Source: PoT sp049331405 (GTDB lineage Bacteria; Planctomycetota; Planctomycetia; Isosphaerales; Isosphaeraceae). Taken from it: DNA of 64,000 nucleotides. Numbering within the stretch: the first letter of the stretch is position 1; the number at the start of each line of letters is the position of its first letter. This document shows positions 26,579 to 34,669 of the stretch, piece by piece. A program made the position numbers and the translations under genes. Under the pieces are notes generated by a model, which did no database searches, was not told where the DNA came from, and saw only the letters and a list, made by a program, of their open reading frames with translations. Location of the stretch: assembly GCF_049331405.1 (NCBI RefSeq), contig NZ_CP186274.1:62001-126000 (forward strand), written 5' to 3'.

Positions 26579-28111
26579 TCAGTCGTTCGAGCCAATCACC
26601 TCGCCACCGTTGCGGGTGAGAAAAGCCTTCAAGGTGTTGGGGTTGATCGTCTCCTTCTGGAAACGGACGCTCCCGTCGGCGTACCCGAAGTTGGTCCCCT
26701 CAGGATGGTGCCCGAAGAGGGAGCCGAACTCCTTCGCCGCGTCGGCGTCCCAATCCTGGGGCTTGGTCCAGGTCGTGGCGTGGGCGTCGCCGGCGTCGAT
26801 CGTCAGGATCGTGTTCGAGGTCCCATCGGTGATCGCCTTGATGTCGACCTCCTTGGTCCCGGGGAAGATTGTGCCCTCGCCCCGGGGGACCACGTAGGTC
26901 GTCATCTCGTTGGCATTCAGCCTGCGGCTCATGCCGGGGCAGCGGTAGACGGCCGGCATCCGCGAGGCCAGGGGGCGGTTGTGGGGGCTGTCCCAGGCCT
27001 CATCCAGGTGAAATTCCTTGTAAAGCGAGTCTTGCTCGAGATAGGGCAGGAGCAGGACCCGCCAGCTCAGGAGCGGCTTCCCCTGGGCATCGACGGTATA
27101 AGCCGGCGGGAACCTCCTGTACGTGGCGTGGTAGTTGTGCATGGCGAGGCCGATCTGCAACAGGTTCTGGACACAACGGACCCGGCCGAACTGCTCGTGA
27201 TAGGCCCGCTGGACCGACTCCACGATTGCACTGCCTTGCTCGAGGTTGATGTCCAGGACCACGCGGTCCTGCTCGATCGCGGGCTTGATCTGGGCGACGA
27301 TCCGGGAGAAGTCGGGGAACCGCTTCTTCGTCCAGGCCAGGCCTTCGAACCACCTCAAGCCATCGCCGAAGATGCGCCCGAGGGCCCTTGCCGAGGCGTC
27401 ATCCTTCGACTGGATCACGACCTTCGCGCCTGGCCTCGGCATGCTCTCCAGGCCGAATGAGGCCCAGGCAAAACCGTCGGTCAGGGGCGTGGGAGTACCT
27501 CCGCCCAGCTCCTTCGGCATGGTCGGGACCATCTCCCGGAAGACCCGTCGATTGTCGTTCGTCGGGATCAGGAGGAACTGGACGGCCCGGCCGGACGAGG
27601 CCGCGAACGCCGCGTCGAGCTCGGGCCTGGCGACGGGCTTGAGCCGCTTGATTCGCTCGAGGGCCTCCGGGGTCCCCGCGAACACCGCCTGATGGATCGT
27701 GGCGCAGGTCGGCCAGTGCAGGGGGGGCTTCTCCTTCTCCTCGCCGCAGAGGAGCCGGCCGATCGGCCGGGCGTCGATCCCTTCTTTCAAAGGCACGACG
27801 ACGACGGGATGCGCCGGCAGGTCGGCCGGGTCGACGACCAGGAACAACTCCCTCGCCCCCGCCTTGTGCAGGGCCGAGATCCAGGGGACGAGGCCGCCCG
27901 CCATCTCGCTCGCCTCATCCTTGTCGGGGAGCACGCGGGAGAGCAACTCGCCGACCCGGAGCCGATCCAGGTCGAACCGGGCGACCGCCACGACGTCGCC
28001 GTCGACGAAGGGGGCGATGGTCCTGGAATCCCCGTCGGCGCCCGCCGCCGGGCCGGGGGATGTGGCGACGGCCAGGGCCGCGATCAACAACGCTGGGCAG
28101 ACACGAAGCAT
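26579..28111 (-). CDS. Secreted DUF1559 protein lacking a pilin helix
   Basis: This 510-residue protein has a cleavable-looking signal peptide (MLRVCPALLIAALAVATSPGPAAGA). A roughly 300-residue N-terminal domain of unknown type follows (FVDGDVVAVARFDLDRLRVG...). The C-terminal 170 residues resemble DUF1559 (CVQNLLQIGLAMHNYHATYRRFPPAY, AITDGTSNTI) and end with an H-X9-DG motif (HPEGTNFGYADG). The usual FTLIE pseudopilin helix is absent, so it is probably a soluble or surface protein that shares the DUF1559 head. GAGGAG precedes the ATG at 28111; the upstream frame to 28243 looks non-coding. It is the last gene of the operon that begins with the ECF sigma factor at 30741. Confidence 0.85.
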   Translation of the reverse strand: MLRVCPALLIAALAVATSPGPAAGADGDSRTIAPFVDGDVVAVARFDLDRLRVGELLSRVLPDKDEASEMAGGLVPWISALHKAGARELFLVVDPADLPAHPVVVVPLKEGIDARPIGRLLCGEEKEKPPLHWPTCATIHQAVFAGTPEALERIKRLKPVARPELDAAFAASSGRAVQFLLIPTNDNRRVFREMVPTMPKELGGGTPTPLTDGFAWASFGLESMPRPGAKVVIQSKDDASARALGRIFGDGLRWFEGLAWTKKRFPDFSRIVAQIKPAIEQDRVVLDINLEQGSAIVESVQRAYHEQFGRVRCVQNLLQIGLAMHNYHATYRRFPPAYTVDAQGKPLLSWRVLLLPYLEQDSLYKEFHLDEAWDSPHNRPLASRMPAVYRCPGMSRRLNANEMTTYVVPRGEGTIFPGTKEVDIKAITDGTSNTILTIDAGDAHATTWTKPQDWDADAAKEFGSLFGHHPEGTNFGYADGSVRFQKETINPNTLKAFLTRNGGEVIGSND

Positions 28112-28148
28112 GATCGATCTCCTCATAGCTGGATCAAGACGTGATCGA

Positions 28149-29684
28149 TTAATTCTCGAGCTTGAGCTGATAGCGGAGGGTGTTGTAGTCGCTCGGTGAC
28201 TCGCCGGGGATCGCGGGGGCGGACAGGGTCGCCGTGTTCCCATCGAGCTTGTACTCGAACGGCTTGTTCGTCGCCGGATCTGGCATGATGGGGGCCTCGG
28301 TGATCTCGTCCAGGCTCGCGGGCAGCTTGCCGGAGTGCGAGGCGGCGTACAGGCGGATCGCCTCGATCACCTCGAGCGCGGAGAGGTGCCGCTCGGAGCG
28401 GGCCGACGCCGAGAGGAAGGCCCGCATGGCCGGCAGGATGGCGCCGAAGGGGATGCCCAGTTGCGATGTCGACGTCATCCTGGAATACCGCCTCTCCGCC
28501 TCTTCCAGACCCCGGTATGCCAGCGGATACGGCATGGCCAGCCACTTGAACAGGTCATCACGCGATTTCACATAAAGGTTCATCGAGTAGAGCGTGACCG
28601 CCTGGATGGCCGGCATCGCCTCGACCCGCGCGGCGGGCCGCCCCTCGGCGATCAGAGATCGCTTGGCCTCGGGGTAGGATCGGGCGATCATGGTGGCCAT
28701 GACCACACGCTTCCCCCAGTCGTCCATGCTCGGCGTCTCCGAAACCTCCAGGCCATTCGAATTCACCATGGCGGCCGCCCATGTGTGGTTGAGCATCCCC
28801 AGGAACGATTGCAAGGTCGTGGTGAAAGCCCTGGCCTTCTCCAGGCTCCAGACGTCGGAGTCGACCTCGCGAAGGCCGGGGATCTCGCGCTCGAGCATGT
28901 ACCGCTCACCCATGATCGCGGGATCCTTGTCGATGAACGGCCGGGGCAGTCCCGCCACGGCCCAGCAGAGGTTCGGCGCCCCCGGGACCTGGATCAGATG
29001 CTCCATCTCCATCATCATCATGCGGCCGATGGCGGTGCCCACCAGCGACTGGATCGCCGAGTTCCCATTGGAGACGTGCCGGGCGAACACGAAGCCGACC
29101 CTGAGCCAGCGGATCGCCTGATCGACCCGCCCCTCCACCACCTCAAGGCGGATCTGGAGCGCGACGAAGCGGGCGAGCGACCGGGTATCCTGGATGTCCT
29201 GGAGCAGGAGTGCGAAGCCCTCGTCGCGATGCGTGAACTCCCAGTTGCAATCCTCGCGCTTCGTCCCAAGCTCGACCTCGTTGAGGAAGTTGCGAGCATC
29301 CTGGAGGGCTTCCTTCGCCTGGTCGCGGGGGAAGTCGCGGTTCGGGAGTTTGAGCCAGTCAGAGATGCGGTCCTCCACGGATTCGCCGGGTTTCTTCTCG
29401 TTCGCCCGGCGATGCAAATACAGCTCGAGTGCGCGATGGTAGAAGACCACGGCATTGCCCGCGACCTGCTCCGGCGCCTCATACGTGAGCCGGTACTTGA
29501 GGGCCGGCACCGGCTCGGCGGCGGGACGGATCACGATGACTTTGGGGGGCGACAAAGGGGGCTGCCCGAAGGAAGGGGCCGCCACAAAAATCGTGGCGAT
29601 GAAGCTCGCGCAAAGCCCCAGGGCCCATCGGCCGGGCTTCCTCCCGCGAGGAGCGAGGGAGCACGGATGAAAGTCAACGCTCAT
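28149..29684 (-). CDS. Secreted protein of unknown function in the sigma-factor operon
   Basis: This 511-residue protein has a basic N-terminus and a signal helix (WALGLCASFIATIFVAAPSFGQ), then a helical body. Its C-terminus (EVIEAIRLYAASHSGKLPASLDEI...PDPATNKPFEYKLDG) resembles the C-terminal segment of pseudopilin-related planctomycete proteins. I do not recognise a catalytic family. The ATG at 29684 overlaps the TGA of the anti-sigma-like gene (ATGA), implying translational coupling, and the DUF1559 protein begins 37 nt after its stop. Confidence 0.75.
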   Translation of the reverse strand: MSVDFHPCSLAPRGRKPGRWALGLCASFIATIFVAAPSFGQPPLSPPKVIVIRPAAEPVPALKYRLTYEAPEQVAGNAVVFYHRALELYLHRRANEKKPGESVEDRISDWLKLPNRDFPRDQAKEALQDARNFLNEVELGTKREDCNWEFTHRDEGFALLLQDIQDTRSLARFVALQIRLEVVEGRVDQAIRWLRVGFVFARHVSNGNSAIQSLVGTAIGRMMMMEMEHLIQVPGAPNLCWAVAGLPRPFIDKDPAIMGERYMLEREIPGLREVDSDVWSLEKARAFTTTLQSFLGMLNHTWAAAMVNSNGLEVSETPSMDDWGKRVVMATMIARSYPEAKRSLIAEGRPAARVEAMPAIQAVTLYSMNLYVKSRDDLFKWLAMPYPLAYRGLEEAERRYSRMTSTSQLGIPFGAILPAMRAFLSASARSERHLSALEVIEAIRLYAASHSGKLPASLDEITEAPIMPDPATNKPFEYKLDGNTATLSAPAIPGESPSDYNTLRYQLKLEN

Positions 29685-30259
29685 GAAGATCCTCCAGAAT
29701 CGATGATCTTTTCATAATCAGGACGACGGAGAACACCGGGGAAGAGTGGCGTCTTGTCCGGCCGCTCGGCGTCGCCGCCGGAGTCGGTCAGGAGCGGGCG
29801 TCGTTCGGGCATCTCGTCGACGCCGAACTTCAGGATCTGACGACGGAGCCGGAGCGCATCGGATTCGCCGATCGGCGAGGGGTTGAAGTCCCGCAGGCTC
29901 GGCTCGGGGGAATGGCTCAGGATCACGACGCTGGACGGGGCCGGGGAGAGGGCCTCGGCCTTCGCGGGCTCTCGCACGACGACCACGTGCTCGACGACGC
30001 GGACCTCGGGCTTGCGGGTCGCCAGCATCACCCCCTCGCCGCAGGCCAGGGCCCCCAGCCCCGCGGCGATCGCGGGCCAGAGCCAGCGGGGCCGGCCCTG
30101 GACGAGCGAGAACCCGAGGGCAGGGGACTGGTTCTTTGCCGAGGCCAGCCCGGCCTGGAACATCAAGCGATCGCGGTCGATATGGCTCTTAGCCGGCACG
30201 AGATCGGCCAGCGCCGACTCGACGGCCTTCAGTTCCGGGTCGATCGGGTTTTCGGACAT
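29681..30259 (-). CDS. Membrane-anchored anti-sigma-factor-like protein
   Basis: This 192-residue protein has a soluble N-terminus of about 65 residues (MSENPIDPELKAVESALADLVP...), one TM helix (WLWPAIAAGLGALACGEGVMLA) and a C-terminal region outside the membrane. That is the layout of an anti-sigma factor. No zinc-binding HxxxCxxC motif is present, so assignment rests on architecture and position. Its start at 30259 lies 31 nt inside the end of the ECF sigma gene, and it overlaps the next gene by 4 nt. Such overlaps strongly suggest stoichiometric co-translation. It probably holds the sigma factor at the membrane until a signal arrives. Confidence 0.65.
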   Translation of the reverse strand: MSENPIDPELKAVESALADLVPAKSHIDRDRLMFQAGLASAKNQSPALGFSLVQGRPRWLWPAIAAGLGALACGEGVMLATRKPEVRVVEHVVVVREPAKAEALSPAPSSVVILSHSPEPSLRDFNPSPIGESDALRLRRQILKFGVDEMPERRPLLTDSGGDAERPDKTPLFPGVLRRPDYEKIIDSGGSS

Positions 30260-30741
30260 GGGACCCCCAAGCGTTCTCTCAGGGCCGCGAGCCCCGAGGC
30301 ATAAAGCCGATGCGCCGAGCTCGACGAACTGCCGACGACCTCGCCAACCTGCTGGAAGGTCAGGCCGCCCCAGAGATGCGCGACGATCACCTCGCGCTGC
30401 TCGATCGGCAAGCCGAGGAGGGCCGAGGCCGCCGCCTCGGGATCGAGCGCGTTTAACTTCGACGGGCCATCGCCCGGCGGCTCGAACCAGGCACGAGCCC
30501 CGGCCGCAGCCTGGGCCTCGTGCTGGATCCGCCTCCGGGACGACCTCGCCGCGCTGATGGCCCCGTTCCGCACCACGCGGAAGAGCCAGGCCAGGGGCTC
30601 GTCGGGCGCAACACGTTGCCCGGCGAGCTTCAGGAAGGCCTCTTGCACGACGTCCTCGGGAGCGACGCACCACTGTCGAGCGTAAAGCTCCAGGGCGGCC
30701 GCATGCCGGTCGAGCAATTGCCCCAGCAACTCCAAATCCAT
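30229..30741 (-). CDS. ECF-type RNA polymerase sigma factor
   Basis: This 170-residue protein has sigma region 2 (LYARQWCVAPEDVVQEAFLKLA, with PLAWLFRVVRNGAISAARS for region 2.3-2.4) and region 4 (LPIEQREVIVAHLWGGLTFQQVGEVVGSSSSSAHRLYASGL). Region 3 is absent, as in ECF factors. The ATG at 30741 has GAAGG 4 nt upstream; an in-frame upstream codon at 30765 is the alternative. It heads an operon with an overlapping anti-sigma-like gene and two secreted proteins, so it probably drives transcription of this operon or of related surface genes. Confidence 0.85.
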   Translation of the reverse strand: MDLELLGQLLDRHAAALELYARQWCVAPEDVVQEAFLKLAGQRVAPDEPLAWLFRVVRNGAISAARSSRRRIQHEAQAAAGARAWFEPPGDGPSKLNALDPEAAASALLGLPIEQREVIVAHLWGGLTFQQVGEVVGSSSSSAHRLYASGLAALRERLGVPCPKTRSTRN

Positions 30742-30975
30742 TCGACCTTCGCCCCGTCGGGTCAAAATCTCCCGCTTCCGACACCAAGACGCCGGCCGAG
30801 AGGGGCCATCCCAGGAATTTTCTCCGGAGGCCTCGAACCCGCCCTATCTCCTTGCGCCGTCATGGGACTCGGCGCAGGCCGGATCCTGCACCATCCTGGC
30901 CTGCGCGGCCGGCTCGCGAAAGGGCCGAACCCGGTCGCATCGGCGGGTGTCTCCCCTGGCAATGGAGGCACATCA

Positions 30976-31785
30976 ATGAATAGCACGAATCTCTCAAGCA
31001 AGTTCGCCCGGATCGGGGCCAGGCTGAAGGTGACGCCCCAGAGGCCTCGCCGTTTTCAGACGACCTCCGGCCCGCTCGTCCTGGACGTCCGCTCCGACGA
31101 CGAGGGGGAGTTCTTCGAGGTCCGCCACCCCGCCGCGACCGACCCCGAGGTCTCGGTTTTGGACGTCCAGGGGGGCGATCGCCACCTGCTCCTGCTCGTC
31201 CGCGAGAATGACGAGAAGCGCAAGTTCCTCTGCGGCCACGACGAGCGCCACTGGTTCGTCGCCGCGATCCCTGAGTCGGCCCCGGTCGGGACCGTCCTCC
31301 AGGCCAAGGAGGCCCTCAAGCCGGCCGAGGTCCGCTCCGCCCAGGGGCGCAAGAAGCTCGGATCCAGGGAGGGGAACCGCCGCAAGAACGCCGCCTACTG
31401 GCGCCAGGGGGAGTGGTTCTTCCTGCCGGAGCCGGGCTTCGTCGTCGATGAGAAGCTGGTCCGCCGCAACGAGCCGCTCCGCCGGGGCAACGGCGGCAAG
31501 CCGCACTGGACCGAGTTCTGCTACCGGACCGGGGGCGAGGCCGTCTATGTCTGCTCCAGGCATCCCAACGGCATCACGCCCGCCCAGTATCAGCGCCTGC
31601 TCGTGCACACCCCCAAGGCCAAATCCTGGAACTGGCAGCTCTTCCGCCGCAACCCGGGGGTCTACGTGCGAGGCCGCGTCCGCCACGCCGACCACAAGAC
31701 GATCGTCCTCGACGGCTGGCACAAGGTCGTCATGAACACCGAGAACCAGGCCAAGGCGATGAGGAACGTCGCCTTCCTCGACTGA
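30976..31785 (+). CDS. Conserved-looking protein of unknown function
   Basis: This 269-residue soluble protein has no signal peptide or membrane helix. It starts at ATG 30976 with GGAGG 7 nt upstream. The sequence is beta-rich and basic, with clear globular segments (FLCGHDERHWFVAAIPESAP, RQGEWFFLPEPGFVVDEKLV, GHKV-type WHKVVMNTENQAKA at the C-terminus) and a His/Arg-rich stretch (RHADHKTIVLDGW). I do not recognise the family. It faces the nuclease-fold gene pair at 31797-34575, with only 11 nt between stop codons and no terminator, so the transcripts probably overlap. Confidence 0.7.
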   Translation: MNSTNLSSKFARIGARLKVTPQRPRRFQTTSGPLVLDVRSDDEGEFFEVRHPAATDPEVSVLDVQGGDRHLLLLVRENDEKRKFLCGHDERHWFVAAIPESAPVGTVLQAKEALKPAEVRSAQGRKKLGSREGNRRKNAAYWRQGEWFFLPEPGFVVDEKLVRRNEPLRRGNGGKPHWTEFCYRTGGEAVYVCSRHPNGITPAQYQRLLVHTPKAKSWNWQLFRRNPGVYVRGRVRHADHKTIVLDGWHKVVMNTENQAKAMRNVAFLD

Positions 31786-31796
31786 TCCGCCCGAGC

Positions 31797-32798
31797 TCAG
31801 GGGCCGACGTCGATCTGGACGATCTCGACGAGCCGATACGTCTGGGACTCGCGCTCGCCGACGGCGTGGAAGGTCACGGTGTCGCCGGGGTTCGCGGGGA
31901 GTCGTTCCTTGCCGATCACGATCTTGCCCAGCGATCCCAGGCCGGTGATGATCTTCGCCAGGGCCCAGAACCAGTGCCGGGTCCAGTGGAGGCGGATCGG
32001 CCGGCCCCCCGCCAAGGCGATCAGGTCGGTCTCGCGATAGACCTTCGGCCCCACCTTCATCACCGCGAGGTCCCCCGCCACGACCTTGCTGCCGTAGAAA
32101 TGCAACTGGTCCCAGGTCCCCGTCTCGGCGATCAGCTTCACGATCTTCTCGTAAGGGGCCGCACCTTTGCGGCCCTGGACCGCCTGCAAGACGCGGGCCT
32201 CGGCATTCAGGCACGACTCGATCAGCGACGAGAACATCGCCTCGGCGAAGCCCTTCTTGGGCGAACCGCCGAGATAGCCTTCGAGTTCCCTGCGCGTGAT
32301 GACATCCTCCCGGGCCTCGACCGCCGGCTCGACCTGGAGGTTCGGATTCATGAACACGACCTTGGCGACGATGTTGTCGCGGCCGAACGTCCCGTCGAAC
32401 TTGACGCCGCGGTCCTCGAGATATTCAACGACCGCGTCGCGCTTGAGGTCGTTGGACTCGAGCAGGTTGCCGTGATCGACGACCTCGCCGCTGCGCCTGG
32501 TCTGCCGCCAGTGGCCGTTGCGGACGTCGAGCTGACCCGACCAGTTCTTGATCTCGATCAGGTGGATCATCTGCGGCGTGCAGACGATCAGGTCGATCTC
32601 CCGGCGCCTCCCCTGCCGCTTCGACGGGATCCGCCGCCCCGCGAAGAGCTGGGCCCCCTTGAACGGGAACGACTTGCCGATCAACTGCTTCAGGAGTTGC
32701 TCGCCGTCGCGCCCGCCGGTCACGTCGGGCTCCTCGGCGACGGGCTGGATTTTCCTGATCTCGGACCACTGCCTGATGCGGTTGAAGAATCCCGTCAC
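31797..32798 (-). CDS. NERD-domain protein (nuclease-related)
   Basis: Residues about 25-140 of this 333-residue protein form a NERD domain with the PD-(D/E)XK-type signature: Glu33 in GRDGEQLLKQLI, Asp69 in REIDLIV and Glu82-x-Lys84 in LIEIKNWSG. NERD domains are nuclease-like and are found alone or fused to kinases and helicases; biological roles are poorly known. The C-terminal part includes a hydrophobic stretch (HWFWALAKIITGLGSLGKIVI) and a small beta domain (GDTVTFHAVGERESQTYRLVEIVQI). It lies 76 nt downstream of the 566-residue gene on the same strand, so they probably form one transcription unit. Confidence 0.85.
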   Translation of the reverse strand: MTGFFNRIRQWSEIRKIQPVAEEPDVTGGRDGEQLLKQLIGKSFPFKGAQLFAGRRIPSKRQGRRREIDLIVCTPQMIHLIEIKNWSGQLDVRNGHWRQTRRSGEVVDHGNLLESNDLKRDAVVEYLEDRGVKFDGTFGRDNIVAKVVFMNPNLQVEPAVEAREDVITRRELEGYLGGSPKKGFAEAMFSSLIESCLNAEARVLQAVQGRKGAAPYEKIVKLIAETGTWDQLHFYGSKVVAGDLAVMKVGPKVYRETDLIALAGGRPIRLHWTRHWFWALAKIITGLGSLGKIVIGKERLPANPGDTVTFHAVGERESQTYRLVEIVQIDVGP

Positions 32799-32874
32799 CG
32801 TTCGCTCCGATCGACCCCTTCGAAGATTTCAGGATCTCGCAGCATAACGGGCGGGCATCGCCGCGAACAGGTCG

Positions 32875-34575
32875 TCAGCCGTCGAAGTCCCCGGCGCCAT
32901 CTGCCTCCCGCAGCCAGTCGCGGAACTCCTCGAACCCGGAGCACGTCCGCAAGCCCGGCAAGGCCATCTGCGACAGGAGCGGCTCGGTCACGTACATCGG
33001 CTGCGGGGTGACGACCACGATGCAGATACGGTCGTAGGCCGAGAGGTCGTACTCTCCCGACTTCGCGGGGAACTCGGTGAAGTAGGCCTCGAGCCGCTCG
33101 AACTGCTCGATCGACTCCTTCAGCTTGCTCTGAACGTTGCGGATCTCGGAATGGACACCCTGGTCATACTCGAGGTTGTAGATAAAACTCTTGCAGGATA
33201 CGAGCAGGAGCGTCCCATCTCTGGCGCCGAAGGCATCGACCTCGCCCAACCTCTTGCCGTCGACCTTGAAGTGGCGGCCGACGAGCTTCTTCACCTCCGG
33301 GGGAGGGGCCCAGGGCGATTTGTCGATGGTTTCCTGCACCTTCGCCTCGAAGGCGTCGCCCCGGACTCGCACGGAATCGCCGCTGACCTTGGGAAACTCC
33401 AGGAGGGTCACCAACCGCTGGGTCGCGTTGTAGGGGTCGAGCCCCAGGGTGCGGCCCTCCGCCTTGAAGGCCACGGGCCCGGGGCGATAGGGGGTCAGCG
33501 TCCCCTCGATCTCGAGGAGCCGATCGCTCAGGGGGACGCCGGGTCTGGGGTCGGGGAAGAGGTCGAGCACCTTCATCAAGTCGGCGCCCTCGCTGCGCCT
33601 CTTTTCCAGCAAGGCGTCGAACTCGTCGCGATCGACGAGGATGAACCCCCTCTGTTGCATCTGCATATGAGCCACGGAGTCGGTCGCGGAGAGATAGGCC
33701 ACCAGGCTGAGCATCGCGATCAGGCTCGGGACCTCGGGGCTCCAGGTGATCGCCCCGTGGACGTGCCGATCCGAGAGCATCTCGATCACCTGCCGACCCG
33801 GCATCAGGTTCGGTCGGAACCGCGTGGAGAGGGCCTGGGGCAAGTGCGGACCCGGATCCGTGGCCAGCGCGGTGCCGTGGATGCCGATGACCTTCTCGAG
33901 CAGGAAGAAATGGAAATTCCAGTCCGGGTTGGCGGGCCTGAACTCGTCGACGGGGACGCCCAGCCTCGTGAAGAGCCTCCTCGAGCCATTGCGTGCATCG
34001 AAGGTGAGGAGTTGCTTCATGAGTTGCCCATCGTCGACGACCCGTGCGAGCGGGAACGCGATGCCCGGCCGACGCTCGTCGAAGATGAGCTTTCCCCCCT
34101 TGCCGACGACCCGGAACTGGGTCTGGGCCAGGGCGACTCCCCAGGCGAAGCCGCAGACCCAGGCGATCCGCTTGGCCGATGCGCCATCGAATGGGAACGA
34201 GCCGTCCTCCGCCGGGACGCCCAGGGCCTTCTCCGGGCCCGCGCCTCGCGTGGCGATGACCTCGGCCAGCCCTCGGTTCAAGGGGCTAATCGTATCGACG
34301 TGGCCGTCGAAGATCGCGTCGGGGAGGCTCCGCAGGTACCAGAGCCATCGATGCCGGCCGTACCCCTTCGCGGCCTCCTTCTCGGCATGCCGCCCCTGGC
34401 GGTCCAGCACCTCCAGCAAGTATCGCGAGGCAGCCACCCCCTCGATCACGCCGCGGTCGATCTTCAGGTCGAGCCGAGTCTGCTCGGCGATCCTGAGCGC
34501 GTCGAGGATGCCCGCGTGGAACGCCTTCGACCAGGCCTCGGTGGTGAGCAATCCGTGGATCAGACCCATGGTCAT
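32875..34575 (-). CDS. Unknown protein with C-terminal PD-(D/E)XK-like domain
   Basis: This 566-residue protein is not recognised as a whole. The N-terminal 400 residues are globular and helical without obvious motifs. Residues from about 402 look like a PD-(D/E)XK fold: helix with Glu410 (GDAFEAKVQETI), Glu445/Asp447 (LGEVDAFGARDG) and Ser460-Cys-Lys462 at the end of a strand (TLLLVSCKSF), an SxK variant of the ExK motif. The variant could mean altered chemistry or an inactive nuclease. It starts at ATG 34575 with GAGG 4 nt upstream and precedes the NERD gene by 76 nt. The pairing of two nuclease-fold proteins suggests a DNA-processing or defence-related function, but this is inference. Confidence 0.7.
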   Translation of the reverse strand: MTMGLIHGLLTTEAWSKAFHAGILDALRIAEQTRLDLKIDRGVIEGVAASRYLLEVLDRQGRHAEKEAAKGYGRHRWLWYLRSLPDAIFDGHVDTISPLNRGLAEVIATRGAGPEKALGVPAEDGSFPFDGASAKRIAWVCGFAWGVALAQTQFRVVGKGGKLIFDERRPGIAFPLARVVDDGQLMKQLLTFDARNGSRRLFTRLGVPVDEFRPANPDWNFHFFLLEKVIGIHGTALATDPGPHLPQALSTRFRPNLMPGRQVIEMLSDRHVHGAITWSPEVPSLIAMLSLVAYLSATDSVAHMQMQQRGFILVDRDEFDALLEKRRSEGADLMKVLDLFPDPRPGVPLSDRLLEIEGTLTPYRPGPVAFKAEGRTLGLDPYNATQRLVTLLEFPKVSGDSVRVRGDAFEAKVQETIDKSPWAPPPEVKKLVGRHFKVDGKRLGEVDAFGARDGTLLLVSCKSFIYNLEYDQGVHSEIRNVQSKLKESIEQFERLEAYFTEFPAKSGEYDLSAYDRICIVVVTPQPMYVTEPLLSQMALPGLRTCSGFEEFRDWLREADGAGDFDG

Positions 34576-34669
34576 TCCACCTCGTCGACGTGGAGCAGCT
34601 CCCCCTATCCCCAGGTATCTATGACCCCTTTTCCCGAGAATGTTCCCGAGACTCTTCCTGGATCGACGC

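Noticed and set aside
24635..27460. 941-codon plus-strand frame across the heme protein, WD40 and DUF1559 genes
   Set aside because: It crosses three real minus-strand genes and their intergenic gaps, and has no recognisable domain.
30260..30787. Upstream extension of the anti-sigma-like frame
   Set aside because: It is an out-of-frame reading of the sigma gene on the same strand; ATG 30259 begins a typical soluble N-terminus.
30520..30975. Upstream extension of the 269-residue protein
   Set aside because: It reads antisense to the ECF sigma gene; the GGAGG-supported ATG at 30976 is a better start.
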